A DNA stretch of 64,000 nt from Flavisolibacter nicotianae (GTDB taxonomy: Bacteria > Bacteroidota > Bacteroidia > Chitinophagales > Chitinophagaceae). The DNA lies in assembly GCF_003628535.1 (NCBI RefSeq), contig NZ_RBCI01000003.1:62001-126000 (forward strand), given 5' to 3'. The notes under the pieces were generated by a model. The model searched no databases, was not told where the DNA came from, and saw nothing but the letters and a program-made list of their open reading frames with translations. Each line of letters starts with the position of its first letter. The stretch's first letter is position 1. Shown in pieces: positions 1 through 9,033 of this stretch. A program made the position numbers and the translations under genes.

Positions 1-840
1 AACAGTGCTGTTGTCGGATGCTTTTTTGACGTAAATGTTGCCGCTGCCTTTTGCGATGTTTTCATCGAACGTCAGTGTTGCCGTTGCTGCGAGTGGAACA
101 TCGGTGGCGCCGATAACGGGGATAGTTGTCAAAAGGGAAGGAGCAGTGACATCGGCGTTGTTATTTCCCAGTGAAAGCGAGAAGTCGTCGATGGCGAGGC
201 CGTCGTCTGCACCGGAAGCATTAAAATCAGTCCAGCGGATAAAAAACGTAGCGTCTGCGGGGATAGAGAAGCCTGTCAGGGTAAAAGAAACACTTGAGCG
301 AAAGGCGGGGTCGTTGCCATCTTTGGCACCTACCGTCCCGGCACTGACCGGTGCGGAAAAATCAAGTTCGTCCTTATTGATCCAGGTTCCTGTGGATAGG
401 CTGGTTGCGTCCGTACTGTACTGGAAGTCGAGCCTGTCAGTCCGGCCGGTGGCGCCAAGACGCCATTGTTCACCGGTGAAACTGATTGTGAAGGTGGTAA
501 GCGTCGCACCCGTTTTGTTCACGAAAGCAGCACCAACTGTAGGGGTCAGGGAGCCGGAAAGCAAGCCGCCAAAGGCCCGCTCCGGACTACCGGCGGCCCC
601 AAAGCTGTAGGTGTCACCGGCATTGCCGGAGCCGGTACCGGCCGTATAGAAAGTGTTGGTATTGGTGCCGCTTTCCAGAAAGCCCCAGCCGGCAGGTGTT
701 ATGCCGGAGGTGCCCGAAACTGCCAGCGAATTAAAATCCTGGGAGTACGTCCCACTGGTCAGTGAGATGGGAACCGAGGTTTGACCAAAAGAGGTCAGTG
801 CAACGACAAGCGTTGCCAGAAGCGAGTACAATTTTCGCAT
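1..840 (-). CDS. Secreted protein with Ig-like domain, 3' end beyond window
   Basis: The minus-strand frame is open from ATG at 840 to the left edge (280 codons, no stop), so the C-terminus is missing. The product starts with a signal peptide of about 20 residues (MRKLYSLLATLVVALTSFGQ) and continues as a Gly/Ser/Thr-rich extracellular protein. The last 45 visible residues carry the pattern GATDVPL...LTFDENI...GNIYVK, typical of the bacterial Ig-like Big_5 (SbsA) domain. Inference: a T9SS-exported or cell-surface protein; the sorting domain, if any, lies outside the window. A TACATTTG -7 box lies 20 nt upstream of the start. The plus-strand open frames here are its shadows. Confidence 0.75.
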   Translation of the reverse strand, partial: MRKLYSLLATLVVALTSFGQTSVPISLTSGTYSQDFNSLAVSGTSGITPAGWGFLESGTNTNTFYTAGTGSGNAGDTYSFGAAGSPERAFGGLLSGSLTPTVGAAFVNKTGATLTTFTISFTGEQWRLGATGRTDRLDFQYSTDATSLSTGTWINKDELDFSAPVSAGTVGAKDGNDPAFRSSVSFTLTGFSIPADATFFIRWTDFNASGADDGLAIDDFSLSLGNNNADVTAPSLLTTIPVIGATDVPLAATATLTFDENIAKGSGNIYVKKASDNSTV

Positions 841-860
841 ATTCAAAAGGGTTTATCTAA

Positions 861-889
861 CAAATGTAATCTGGCAACCATACCGGCAA
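861..889 (-). promoter_or_regulatory. Probable promoter of the Ig-like secreted protein gene
   Basis: On the minus strand TACATTTG (868-861) matches the Bacteroidota -7 consensus TAnnTTTG. An ATTG-like -33 element (about 889-887) sits 18 nt further upstream. The box is 20 nt from the ATG at 840. Assigned by eye. Confidence 0.4.
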
Positions 890-1050
890 TGCGATCATCA
901 TCAATTAATTATTAACAATGAGAGAAAGGGTTCTACAGGGTTGCCCACCCGGGGAAAGACTATTGATAAGAAAAAACGTTGGTGTGTAGGGAAGAACAAA
1001 TTTATAGGAGGTGACCGGAAGGTTTGCGAAAGCTGCGAGCAGTTGCTGGC

Positions 1051-2757
1051 TTAGTTTCTTTCGCTTAAACGCACATCCATCACCTTCAATTGCAGGTTTT
1101 TTTCACCGTTCCACTCATTCTCTTCGATCTTGAAAACGATATCCAGGGGCTGATTGTGCAGAAGCAAAGGCATTTTTTCCGCCATATTGAATCCAATGCC
1201 TGTTAAAGTATGATGATCCTGACGAAGCACGAAACGCAGGTGGGCTTCTTTTACCACTTTGCTCCACCCCGTATTGTAAACCTGCCGTGCACAAAATGTG
1301 GGCGACATGTTTTCCGGGCCGAACGGCTCCATTTGGCAGAGAATGTCGTAAAAGGATTTTTTGATGTCGCTGAACCGGATTTCCGCATCAATCACGATCT
1401 CGGGTATCAGCAGTTCCGGATGGATGGTGGCCTGGACCACTTCTTCAAACCGTTTGCAAAAGGCATCGACTTTGTCGGCTTTCAGTGTCATGCCGGCAGC
1501 ATAAAAGTGGCCACCATAGCCCAGCAGCAGGTCTTTACACTGGTGAATGGCTTCGTACACATTGAAGCCGGCGACGCTGCGGGCCGAACCGGCGACGTAG
1601 TCACCACTTTGGGTTAAGACGATTGTGGGCCGGTAAAAATGGTCAATCAGCCGGGAGGCAACAATGCCAACCACGCCTTTATGCCAGTGCGGTTGAAAGA
1701 GCACCGTGCTTTTGCGGCTGGCCAGCGAGTTATCGCTCTGTATGAGCGCCAGGGCCTCTTCGGTAATGCTGCTGTCGGCTTCTTTTCGGCTGGTATTGTC
1801 TTCATTCAACTGTTCGGCCCAGAACATAGCCTCTTCATAGCTATCGGCAATAAACATTTGTACCGCTTTGCGGCCTTCGTCCATGCGGCCGGCTGCATTC
1901 ACTCTGGGAGCAATAATGAATACCAGGTTGTTGATGTGGAATTGCTTTTGGAAACTGCTTAGATAGCTGAGCGCTTTAATGCCGAAGTTGGGATTTTGAT
2001 TGGCTTTCTGCAACCCGTAATAAGCCAACACACGGTTTTCGCCGGTAATGGGAACAATATCAGCCGCAATGGCTGTCGCCACAAGGTCAAGATAGGTGAA
2101 AGCAATTTCATCGGGCAGGTACATCGCCCGGCACACAGCCATAATAAGCTTAAAGCCAACGCCACACCCGCAAAGTTCCTTGTAAGGGTAAGCACAATCT
2201 ACCTGCTTGGGGTTTAAAATAGCTACAGCTGGAGGTAATTCATCATCGGGCAGGTGGTGATCACACACAATGAAGTCAATTCCCAGGCTTTTCGCATAAC
2301 GGATCAGCTCAACTGACTTGATTCCACAGTCCAGCGAAACAATCAACGTGTAGTTGTTCTCAAACGCGAAGTCGATCCCCTGTTTGCTGACTCCATACCC
2401 TTCACGGTAGCGGTGTGGAATGTAAAATTCTGTTTGCGCATGGTGTTTTTTCAGAAACTGGTACATGCACGATACGGCTGTCGTTCCATCAACGTCATAA
2501 TCACCAAAAACGAGGATCTTTTCACCGGCTGCAAACGCCTGCAGAACACGGTCAACCGCTTTTTGCATGTCTTTCATCAGGAAGGGATCATGCAAGTCGG
2601 CGAGTTGCGGGCGGAAAAACCGGCGGGCTTTGTCATATGTTTCAATGCCGCGCTGAACAAGGATGGCACACAGGACAGGGTGAATCTTCAGCTCCCTGAA
2701 GAGAGCCGTCGCTTGTTCCTTTTCGTATCCGTTGATGCGCCAGCGCTTTTCACCCAT
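1051..2757 (-). CDS. recJ: Single-stranded-DNA-specific exonuclease RecJ
   Basis: 568 residues, the usual RecJ length. RecJ is a 5'-3' single-strand exonuclease acting in recombinational repair (RecFOR) and mismatch repair. The DHH phosphoesterase motifs are visible in order: GDYDVDGT (about residues 85-92), LDCG, then DHHLP (about 166-170), followed by GCGVGFKL and RVNAAGRM. The DHHA1 part shows GVVGIVASRLI and GYGGHFYAAGM, and the C-terminus fits the OB-fold. It starts 3 bp after the stop of the polyprenyl synthase gene, so the two are very likely one transcript and may be translationally coupled. No missing catalytic residue is apparent. Confidence 0.95.
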   Translation of the reverse strand: MGEKRWRINGYEKEQATALFRELKIHPVLCAILVQRGIETYDKARRFFRPQLADLHDPFLMKDMQKAVDRVLQAFAAGEKILVFGDYDVDGTTAVSCMYQFLKKHHAQTEFYIPHRYREGYGVSKQGIDFAFENNYTLIVSLDCGIKSVELIRYAKSLGIDFIVCDHHLPDDELPPAVAILNPKQVDCAYPYKELCGCGVGFKLIMAVCRAMYLPDEIAFTYLDLVATAIAADIVPITGENRVLAYYGLQKANQNPNFGIKALSYLSSFQKQFHINNLVFIIAPRVNAAGRMDEGRKAVQMFIADSYEEAMFWAEQLNEDNTSRKEADSSITEEALALIQSDNSLASRKSTVLFQPHWHKGVVGIVASRLIDHFYRPTIVLTQSGDYVAGSARSVAGFNVYEAIHQCKDLLLGYGGHFYAAGMTLKADKVDAFCKRFEEVVQATIHPELLIPEIVIDAEIRFSDIKKSFYDILCQMEPFGPENMSPTFCARQVYNTGWSKVVKEAHLRFVLRQDHHTLTGIGFNMAEKMPLLLHNQPLDIVFKIEENEWNGEKNLQLKVMDVRLSERN

Positions 2758-2760
2758 TGT

Positions 2761-3723
2761 TTAATATTTACGATCCGTAACAAAATTCACGAGGTCTTCA
2801 AATCCGTCTCTTGTTTCCGATGGCGGAAAGCTGTGCAGGATGCTGAGTGCTTCCTGTTTATAGGCTTTCATTCGCTCCACCGTGTAGTCGATGCCGCCAG
2901 CTTTTACCACTTCATCTACAATATAGGCAATTTTGTCCTTGCGGGTGTTCTCGTTCTTAATGATGTAAATAAGCTCGCGGCGTTTTTTCCTGTCGGTGTT
3001 GTTCAGGGTATAGATGAGCGGCATCGTTAGCTTTTTTTCCTTGATATCGTTGCCGGTAGGCTTGCCTATATCCTGCGAAGTGTAGTCAAAAAGGTCATCT
3101 TTAATCTGGAAAGCAATGCCTACTTTTTCACCGAAGAGCTGCATCTTCCGGGTGATCTCTTTGTCGCCGGTCACCGACCAGGCCCCGGCGCCACAGGCGG
3201 CAGCAAGCAATGACGCCGTTTTGTTCCGGATAATCTCCAGGTACACATCTTCGTCCAGGTTCAGCGACCGCGATTTTTCCATTTGCAGCAATTCGCCTTC
3301 GCTCATTTTCCGAACGGCGTCCGACAGCAGCTTGAGAATTTCAAAGTCATCATTGTCAAGCGAAAGCAACAGGCCTTTGGCCAAAAGGTAGTCGCCCACA
3401 AGGACCGAGATTTTGTTTTTCCAAAGTGCATAAACTGAGAAAAAACCTCTACGTTCAGGTGAGTCGTCCACCACATCGTCGTGCACAAGGGTGGCGGTAT
3501 GCAGCAGTTCCACCAATGAGGCTGCCCGGTAGGTAGTTTCATTCACCTTGCCGCAAAGCTTTGCCGCCAGAAAAACGAACATCGGCCGGATTTGTTTGCC
3601 CTTTCGTTTTACCACGTAACGCATGATTCTGTCGAGCATGAACACGTTGCTCCGGGCCGCATCCTTGAACTTCTTTTCAAACAGGGTCAATTCGGCCTCT
3701 ATTAAATTAACGGGTAGCTTCAT
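2761..3723 (-). CDS. Polyprenyl synthetase (trans long-chain prenyl diphosphate synthase)
   Basis: 320 residues. The enzyme condenses isopentenyl diphosphate onto an allylic primer to build a long prenyl chain, in Bacteroidota usually the menaquinone side chain. The first Asp-rich motif is DDVVDDSPERRG (about residues 79-90) and the second is KDDLFDYT (about 208-215). KGKQIRP near residue 40 matches the IPP-binding region. It is first in an operon with recJ. The chain-length determinant cannot be read confidently, so octaprenyl versus heptaprenyl specificity is left open. The MqnB/MqnD genes elsewhere in the window fit a menaquinone role. Confidence 0.9.
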   Translation of the reverse strand: MKLPVNLIEAELTLFEKKFKDAARSNVFMLDRIMRYVVKRKGKQIRPMFVFLAAKLCGKVNETTYRAASLVELLHTATLVHDDVVDDSPERRGFFSVYALWKNKISVLVGDYLLAKGLLLSLDNDDFEILKLLSDAVRKMSEGELLQMEKSRSLNLDEDVYLEIIRNKTASLLAAACGAGAWSVTGDKEITRKMQLFGEKVGIAFQIKDDLFDYTSQDIGKPTGNDIKEKKLTMPLIYTLNNTDRKKRRELIYIIKNENTRKDKIAYIVDEVVKAGGIDYTVERMKAYKQEALSILHSFPPSETRDGFEDLVNFVTDRKY

Positions 3724-3841
3724 TCGTAATTGAAAAATTGCAGCAGCAAAACGACAAATCCCCTCTGATGGTACAAGAATTGCAGATTTGAGCTGGCAAA
3801 TTATAATGACTTGGCAAACGGGTCAAAAATAAATTTAAAAG

Positions 3842-3872
3842 TTTGGTAATTCTAAGTCAATTTATATTTTTG
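3842..3872 (+). promoter_or_regulatory. Consensus Bacteroidota promoter of the OmpA-family gene
   Basis: TTTG at 3842-3845, a spacer of exactly 19 nt, then TATTTTTG at 3865-3872. This is a full match to TTTG-N19-TAnnTTTG, the primary sigma (SigA) promoter of Bacteroidota. Transcription would start near 3878, giving a 5' UTR of roughly 35 nt to the ATG at 3914. It is the best promoter match I found in the window and suggests strong expression. Confidence 0.7.
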
Positions 3873-3913
3873 CGACTGATTAGGACATTGTTTTCAAATT
3901 TTAATTGATAGTT

Positions 3914-5500
3914 ATGGTAAGCAAAAAGTACTCTTTTATAGCAGGTGCGTTGTGCCTGTTAGGCTCGACCGGCTTTGCTCAGACGACGACGAGCGGTTCC
4001 GGTTATGATGTAGCTGATTCCTCTGTAGTTCCTTCCCGTGGTATGCCCCAGCAAACTGAATTCATGCAGGGCACCTACAACTTCCCGGCAAAGCCGCGGA
4101 GCATGTGGGAGTTGGGTTTGAAAGTTGGTTCGTTTATGGTTGCGGGTGATATCCCCGCCCGTTTTCCTGGTGTTGGTTTCGGCGCTCACATCCGCAAGGC
4201 ATTGGGTTATGTTTTCTCTCTGCGTTTAGAGTATATGTATGGTATTGGTAAAGGTTTGAACTGGAATGCCACTTCTAACTATTATAATAACACGGCCTGG
4301 TGGAATGCCGGTTACAGACCAACAAACCCGCAACAGGCAAGGATTTTCGAGAACTACAAAACAAATGTGCAGGACCTTTCACTGGAAGGTATCATCACAT
4401 TGAACAATGTTCGTTTTCATAAAGCGCAATCCGGTTTCAACGTGTACGCATTGTTGGGTATCGGCGCGGCTACTTACGACACCAAAGTCAATGCCCTGAA
4501 CGGAACAACTCCGTACAACTTCAGCGGTATTTCTGGCTATAACGACTATAAAAACAGAAAGAACGTAAGAGATCAGTTGAAATCACTGATGGATGACTCT
4601 TATGAGACACAGGCTGAAAATGACGGTCCCCGTCGTCCGAAGCTGGGTGGCAACACGCTGATCCCCGTTGGTCACGTTGGTGCTGGTATCGCTTTCCGTT
4701 TGAACAGACGTTTGAATTTGGCGATCGAAGACCGTTTCACAATCACCAGAACAGACCTGATCGATGGCCACAAATGGGCTGAACAGGTATTTGGTCAACC
4801 TGTGTTGACTGGTGACTACGATGCTTACAACTACGCTACAGTAGGTCTGAACATCAACCTGGGAGCAAAAGCTGTTGAACCGCTGTGGTGGTTGAACCCG
4901 CTGGATTATGCTTATCAGGAAATTCGTAAGCCTCGCCTGATGATCCTGCCAAAACCAGTTCTGCCTGATACCGATGGTGATGGCATTACTGACCAGTTTG
5001 ACCAGGAAGTTACACCTGCCGGTTGCCCTGTTGACTCTCATGGTGTGAGCCTCGATTCAGACGGTGACGGTGTTCCTGATTGCCGCGATAAAGAAAAAGT
5101 TACACCTACCTACTGTCAGCCAGTTGACGCCGATGGTGTTGGTAAGTGTCCTTGCCCTGACTCTACTTGCTTCCAGGGTATGGTTCGTGCAGGAGATTGC
5201 GCAACGGCTTTGGGTTCTATGCCAAGCATTGCGTTCAAAGGCAGCGCTTCTAAACTGACTACAGAACAAAAGAGCCTGTTGGCCGGTGTCGCTGCTAACC
5301 TGCGCAACAACCCGAACTGCCGCATCTCTATCGTTGGTTATTGCACAGAAAGCAAAGCAAAACAATCTTCTGGTTCTGCAAGAGCCGAGAATGTTCGCAA
5401 ATACCTGGTAGAAAGTGAAGGTATCTCAAACGATCGTATCACTGTTCTGCTTGGTCAGCAAGGTGGCGATTGCAATACAGTTGACCTGAGAGCTGAATAA
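3914..5500 (+). CDS. OmpA-family outer-membrane protein with calcium-binding-type repeats
   Basis: 528 residues from ATG 3914. An in-frame TTG at 3905 is possible, but the ATG gives a cleaner signal peptide ending in STGFAQ. Residues from about 40 to 330 look like an outer-membrane beta-barrel domain. There follow two thrombospondin type 3-like Asp-rich repeats (DTDGDGITDQFD and DSDGDGVPDCRD), then a Cys-containing linker and a C-terminal OmpA-like peptidoglycan-binding domain (GSASKLTTEQKSLL, ARAENVRKYL). Role inferred: anchoring the outer membrane to peptidoglycan. It is monocistronic, with a consensus promoter upstream and an intrinsic terminator 20 bp after the stop. Confidence 0.85.
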   Translation: MVSKKYSFIAGALCLLGSTGFAQTTTSGSGYDVADSSVVPSRGMPQQTEFMQGTYNFPAKPRSMWELGLKVGSFMVAGDIPARFPGVGFGAHIRKALGYVFSLRLEYMYGIGKGLNWNATSNYYNNTAWWNAGYRPTNPQQARIFENYKTNVQDLSLEGIITLNNVRFHKAQSGFNVYALLGIGAATYDTKVNALNGTTPYNFSGISGYNDYKNRKNVRDQLKSLMDDSYETQAENDGPRRPKLGGNTLIPVGHVGAGIAFRLNRRLNLAIEDRFTITRTDLIDGHKWAEQVFGQPVLTGDYDAYNYATVGLNINLGAKAVEPLWWLNPLDYAYQEIRKPRLMILPKPVLPDTDGDGITDQFDQEVTPAGCPVDSHGVSLDSDGDGVPDCRDKEKVTPTYCQPVDADGVGKCPCPDSTCFQGMVRAGDCATALGSMPSIAFKGSASKLTTEQKSLLAGVAANLRNNPNCRISIVGYCTESKAKQSSGSARAENVRKYLVESEGISNDRITVLLGQQGGDCNTVDLRAE

Positions 5501-5517
5501 TTTGAATTCTTTTCGAT

Positions 5518-5553
5518 AAAAAAATCCCGCTTCAACGAGGCGGGATTTTTTTT
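5518..5553 (+). terminator. Rho-independent terminator after the OmpA-family gene
   Basis: Stem AAATCCCGC (5522-5530) pairs with GCGGGATTT (5540-5548) around a 9-nt loop and runs into a T-tract. The A-tract on the left could make it work in both directions. Confidence 0.85.
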
Positions 5554-5645
5554 GCCCTCACTTTAGATAAATCTTAACGGCGGCTAATCTTCCGTTCCAG
5601 ATAATTAAAGAATATTTGCCGCTATTGAATAATTTCGCCCATTTT

Positions 5646-6461
5646 ATGAAGTTTTCTGCTGCGCTTTTTTTTAGTTTTTTTCTCCTGGCCGGCTGTCAAT
5701 CCATTAATAAAGTGCTGAAAAATCCCGATCCGCACTATAAACTTCGGATGGCAGAACAGTATTTCGCCAACAAAAAATATGGCTTTGCCCAGCAGATCTA
5801 CGAAGACATTATGCCGGCTTTCCGTGGGCAGCCCGAATTTGAAGACATTTATTATAAATACGCCTACACAGCTTATTATCAAAAAGATTATCTGAATGCA
5901 GAAAACCTGTTTAAAGGCTACCTGGAGGTTTTCTCAACAAGTCCGCGGGCAGAAGAGATCGATTTTATGCGGGCCTATACCTTCTATAAACAATCACCCA
6001 AGGCAGCGCTGGACCAGACATCGACCCGCAAAGCCATTGGAATGATGCAGACGTTCATCAACACGCATCCCGGTTCGGCTAAAAACAAGGAAGCGACCGA
6101 GATCATTGACCAGTTGCGCCTGAAACTGGAAACCAAGGACCGCAAGGCCGCACAATTGTATTATGACATTGGACAGTTCCGTGCAGCGGCGGTTGCTTTT
6201 AACACGCTGCTGAACGACTATGCGGAAAGCCAAGCCGGTGCTGAATACAAATTAATGGCAATAAAATCTTACTTTCGCTTCGCTGAAATGAGCGTGGAGG
6301 AAAAAAAAGCCGAGCGTTTCGAAAAAGTAATTGAAGAGGCTGCAGACTTTATGGACCGTTTTCCAGACAGTCCTTTAAGCAAGGAAGTCCAGGATTTTGT
6401 CAGCAAATCGCAAAACAATTTAAAAATATACTCGAATGAGCCTGTTAAGACGACAACTTAA
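5646..6461 (+). CDS. bamD: Outer-membrane assembly lipoprotein BamD
   Basis: 271 residues from ATG 5646. An upstream TTG at 5616 would add 10 residues and bury the signal peptide. The lipoprotein signal ends LLAGC, so Cys would be lipidated. The body is a set of TPR-like helical pairs (AEQYFANKKYGFAQQIYEDI, YYQKDYLNAENLFKGYLEVF, DIGQFRAAAVAFNTLL), matching the BamD/YfiO family. BamD is the essential lipoprotein partner of BamA for inserting beta-barrel proteins. Its 3' end overlaps rpoZ by 26 bp in a different frame, so expression of the two is linked. Confidence 0.88.
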   Translation: MKFSAALFFSFFLLAGCQSINKVLKNPDPHYKLRMAEQYFANKKYGFAQQIYEDIMPAFRGQPEFEDIYYKYAYTAYYQKDYLNAENLFKGYLEVFSTSPRAEEIDFMRAYTFYKQSPKAALDQTSTRKAIGMMQTFINTHPGSAKNKEATEIIDQLRLKLETKDRKAAQLYYDIGQFRAAAVAFNTLLNDYAESQAGAEYKLMAIKSYFRFAEMSVEEKKAERFEKVIEEAADFMDRFPDSPLSKEVQDFVSKSQNNLKIYSNEPVKTTT

Positions 6462-6780
6462 TACGAACATTGCCAACAATATTGAAACCCGTGATATAAA
6501 TGAACTCAAGAGTAAGACGGGGAATGTCTATGAATCAATCGCCGTCATTGCAAAGCGGTCTAACCAGATCAACATTGCATTGAAGGAAGAACTGCACAAT
6601 AAACTCGACGAGTTTGCCAGCCATACGGATTCATTAGAAGAAATTCATGAGAACAAGGAGCAAATAGAAATTTCCCGGGCTTACGAAAAAATGCCAAATC
6701 CGGCTATTCTTGCTACATCAGAATTCATGGAGGGAAAGGTTTACTTCCGTAAAAACGAAGAAACTGATCTGTTTCATTGA
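6436..6780 (+). CDS. rpoZ: RNA polymerase omega subunit RpoZ (Bacteroidota type)
   Basis: 114 residues. Omega assists assembly and stability of RNA polymerase through the beta' subunit. The sequence has the family hallmarks TGNVYESIAVIAKRSNQI (about residues 28-45), KLDEFASH and ENKEQIEISRAYEKMPNP. The bamD-then-rpoZ order is common in Bacteroidota. The start lies inside the last 26 bp of bamD, so translation is probably coupled. A terminator follows at 6802. Confidence 0.88.
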   Translation: MSLLRRQLNTNIANNIETRDINELKSKTGNVYESIAVIAKRSNQINIALKEELHNKLDEFASHTDSLEEIHENKEQIEISRAYEKMPNPAILATSEFMEGKVYFRKNEETDLFH

Positions 6781-6801
6781 TACCAGCCGTAAATCATTTG
6801 G

Positions 6802-6832
6802 AAAGCGACTCTTAACGGGTCGCTTTTGTTTT
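6802..6832 (+). terminator. Rho-independent terminator after bamD-rpoZ
   Basis: Stem AAAGCGAC (6802-6809) and GTCGCTTT (6819-6826) with a 9-nt loop, followed by a T-rich tail (TTGTTTTG). It separates bamD-rpoZ from coaBC. Confidence 0.8.
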
Positions 6833-6908
6833 GTCAGCTAAGCTGGATGTTCCGGATTGGCGGAAACGGAGGTACTCCTGCATATCTTAATTCATAATGA
6901 ACCGGTTA

Positions 6909-6939
6909 TTTCTTTTTACACCTTTGTCACTTAGCTTTG
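6909..6939 (+). promoter_or_regulatory. Probable promoter of coaBC, giving a leaderless mRNA
   Basis: TTTC (6909-6912), a 19-nt spacer, then TAGCTTTG (6932-6939), one base off the full consensus. The -7 box ends 4 nt before the coaBC ATG at 6944, so the start point should fall on or next to the A of ATG. Confidence 0.5.
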
Positions 6940-6943
6940 AGCC

Positions 6944-8125
6944 ATGTCTGCGGGGAAAAAAATATTGATAGGTATTACAGGAAGCATTGCTGCGTATAAA
7001 ACACCGTTGTTGGTCAGGCAACTGGTTAAAGCCGGTGCTGAAGTAAAGGTGATCATGACCCCTGCCGCGGAAGACTTTGTTTCCCGGCTAACGCTTGCGA
7101 CCGTTTCAAAAAATGATGTGCTCGTAAATTTATTTGACGAAGCAACCTGGGCTAATCATGTACACCTGGGACGTTGGGCCGACCTCTTTTTACTGGCTCC
7201 TTTGAGCTGTAACACGCTAAGCAAAATGGCCCATGGCTCTTGCGACAATCTACTCCTGGCCACCTATCTGTCCGCAACTTGTCCGGTGGTTGTTGCTCCC
7301 GCAATGGATGAAGATATGTGGCACCATCCCACAACCAAAAGAAACCTGGCCGCGGTTGAAAGCGACGGATGTTCAATAATCCCGGTAAAACACGGCGAAT
7401 TGGCCAGTGGATTGATCGGGGATGGCCGGATGGCTGAACCGGAAGAGATCGTTTCCTGGCTGGATGCTTTTTTTGCCAGGCAAAACAGTTTATCTGGGAA
7501 AAAAGCCTTGGTTACAGCCGGACCTACATACGAAGCTATCGATCCCGTACGTTTTATCGGCAACCATTCCTCAGGCAAAATGGGTATTGCTATCGCCGAA
7601 GAGTTGGTGAAACGGGGCGCCTCTGTAACCCTGGTTACCGGACCAATTTCTCTTCAAGCCAAAGGTCTTCGGCGCATTTCGGTGACAAGTGCTGCAGAGA
7701 TGTACGCAGCCTGTACAGGAGTGGATTACGATATTGCCGTGATGGCGGCGGCTGTTGCAGACTATACGCCAGTCGAAGTGGCCGATAAAAAAATTAAGAA
7801 GAATAGCGGCGAGCTCACCCTTACACTGAAACGAACCCAGGACATTTTGGGTTCCTTGGGAAAGCAAAAACGCGACGGCCAGTTGCTGGTGGGTTTCGCT
7901 CTTGAAACTGACAACGAGAGAGAAGGAGCATTAAAAAAGCTTCGGGAAAAAAATGCCGACCTGATCGTTTTGAATTCACTACAGGATGAGGGTGCCGGTT
8001 TTGGACATGATACCAATAAGGCAACCCTCTATTTTCGAAACGGGGAAGAAAAGAATTTGCCATTAAAGTCCAAAACTGCTTTGGCAAAAGATATTGTTGA
8101 CACTATAACCGAATTAGTAAAATGA
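6944..8125 (+). CDS. coaBC: Bifunctional phosphopantothenoylcysteine decarboxylase / phosphopantothenate-cysteine ligase
   Basis: 393 residues, typical length. It performs two steps of coenzyme A synthesis: joining 4'-phosphopantothenate to cysteine and decarboxylating the product. The N-terminal flavin-binding CoaC domain shows GITGSIAAYK (residues 9-18) and the PAMDEDMW active-site clamp (about 119-126). The CoaB half starts near residue 185 with ITAGPT-like VTAGPTYEAIDPVRFIGN and HSSGKMG, then AAVADYTP and KIKK. It overlaps porD by 4 bp (ATGA), so the two are co-transcribed. Confidence 0.95.
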   Translation: MSAGKKILIGITGSIAAYKTPLLVRQLVKAGAEVKVIMTPAAEDFVSRLTLATVSKNDVLVNLFDEATWANHVHLGRWADLFLLAPLSCNTLSKMAHGSCDNLLLATYLSATCPVVVAPAMDEDMWHHPTTKRNLAAVESDGCSIIPVKHGELASGLIGDGRMAEPEEIVSWLDAFFARQNSLSGKKALVTAGPTYEAIDPVRFIGNHSSGKMGIAIAEELVKRGASVTLVTGPISLQAKGLRRISVTSAAEMYAACTGVDYDIAVMAAAVADYTPVEVADKKIKKNSGELTLTLKRTQDILGSLGKQKRDGQLLVGFALETDNEREGALKKLREKNADLIVLNSLQDEGAGFGHDTNKATLYFRNGEEKNLPLKSKTALAKDIVDTITELVK

Positions 8126-9033
8126 AATGGATCATCGCCGTCGCGCTGCTCGTTACGATGCAAAAGGCAACAGCACAGGAGTTGCAGGCTAAAGTGACTG
8201 TAATGGCCAACCGCGTGAGCAATAAGGTTGATAAAAAAACCTTTCAAACATTGCAAACGGCCCTCACAAATTTTGTGAATAACCGCAAGTGGACCGGCGA
8301 TGCCTTTCAGCCACAGGAAAAAATCCGCTGCAGCTTCTTACTCAATATAGACCAGGAACTCGGAAACAATCTTTATAAGGCTACGCTGACCGTTCAGTCG
8401 GCAAGACCGGCATACAATACGACCTATGAGTCGCCGCTGATTAATTTCCAGGACAACGAGGTTACATTTAAGTACATCGAATTTCAGCCGGTCGAATTCA
8501 ATGAAAATCGTGTGCAGGGCAATGACCCGGTGACAGCCAACCTGCCTGCTGTTCTTGCCTTTTATGTCAACATGATCCTGGGTATGGACTATGCATCCTT
8601 TTCACTGCGGGGAGGCGACCCGTATTTTTTAAAAGCGCAAAACATCGCGAATAATGCACCGGAAGGACAGCAGATCAGCGGATGGAAGCCATTCGATGGG
8701 TTGCGAAACCGCTACAAACTGGTTGAGGGTTTTGTCGACAACCGTTTTGCTCTGATGCATGATGCGGTTTATGCCTATTACCGCAGCGGGTTGGATCAGT
8801 TTGCCGAAAAGGAAAAAGAAGCCCGGATTGGTGTGCTTAACGCATTAAACTACCTGAATACGGTCGGCCAGGAAAACCCGGGCGCCATGGCCATCCAGTT
8901 TTTCTTCCAGGGAAAGAGCAGTGAACTTGTCAGGATATTCAGCAAAGCCGATCCGGATATGAAAACACAGGCTCGCAATATTCTCACCCGCCTTGACCTG
9001 ACCAATGTCAATGCTTACAAGGAATTGAAATAA
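8122..9033 (+). CDS. porD: Type IX secretion protein PorD (DUF4835 family)
   Basis: 303 residues with a short signal peptide ending ATAQ. After it comes the family opening ELQAKVTVMANRVS, and the central NLPAVLAFYVNMILGMDYASF and GGDPYFLKAQNI stretches are characteristic of DUF4835, a Bacteroidota family named PorD for its involvement in T9SS function. Its exact role is poorly known; it is thought to be periplasmic or outer-membrane associated. It starts within the coaBC stop (ATGA) and is followed with no gap by a DUF4296 lipoprotein. Assignment rests on recalled family features rather than a search. Confidence 0.78.
   Translation: MKWIIAVALLVTMQKATAQELQAKVTVMANRVSNKVDKKTFQTLQTALTNFVNNRKWTGDAFQPQEKIRCSFLLNIDQELGNNLYKATLTVQSARPAYNTTYESPLINFQDNEVTFKYIEFQPVEFNENRVQGNDPVTANLPAVLAFYVNMILGMDYASFSLRGGDPYFLKAQNIANNAPEGQQISGWKPFDGLRNRYKLVEGFVDNRFALMHDAVYAYYRSGLDQFAEKEKEARIGVLNALNYLNTVGQENPGAMAIQFFFQGKSSELVRIFSKADPDMKTQARNILTRLDLTNVNAYKELK

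Noticed and set aside
1-765. Two plus-strand open frames at the left edge (35-610 and 466-765)
   Set aside because: The minus-strand frame encodes a signal peptide and an Ig-like domain; the plus frames have no recognisable features.
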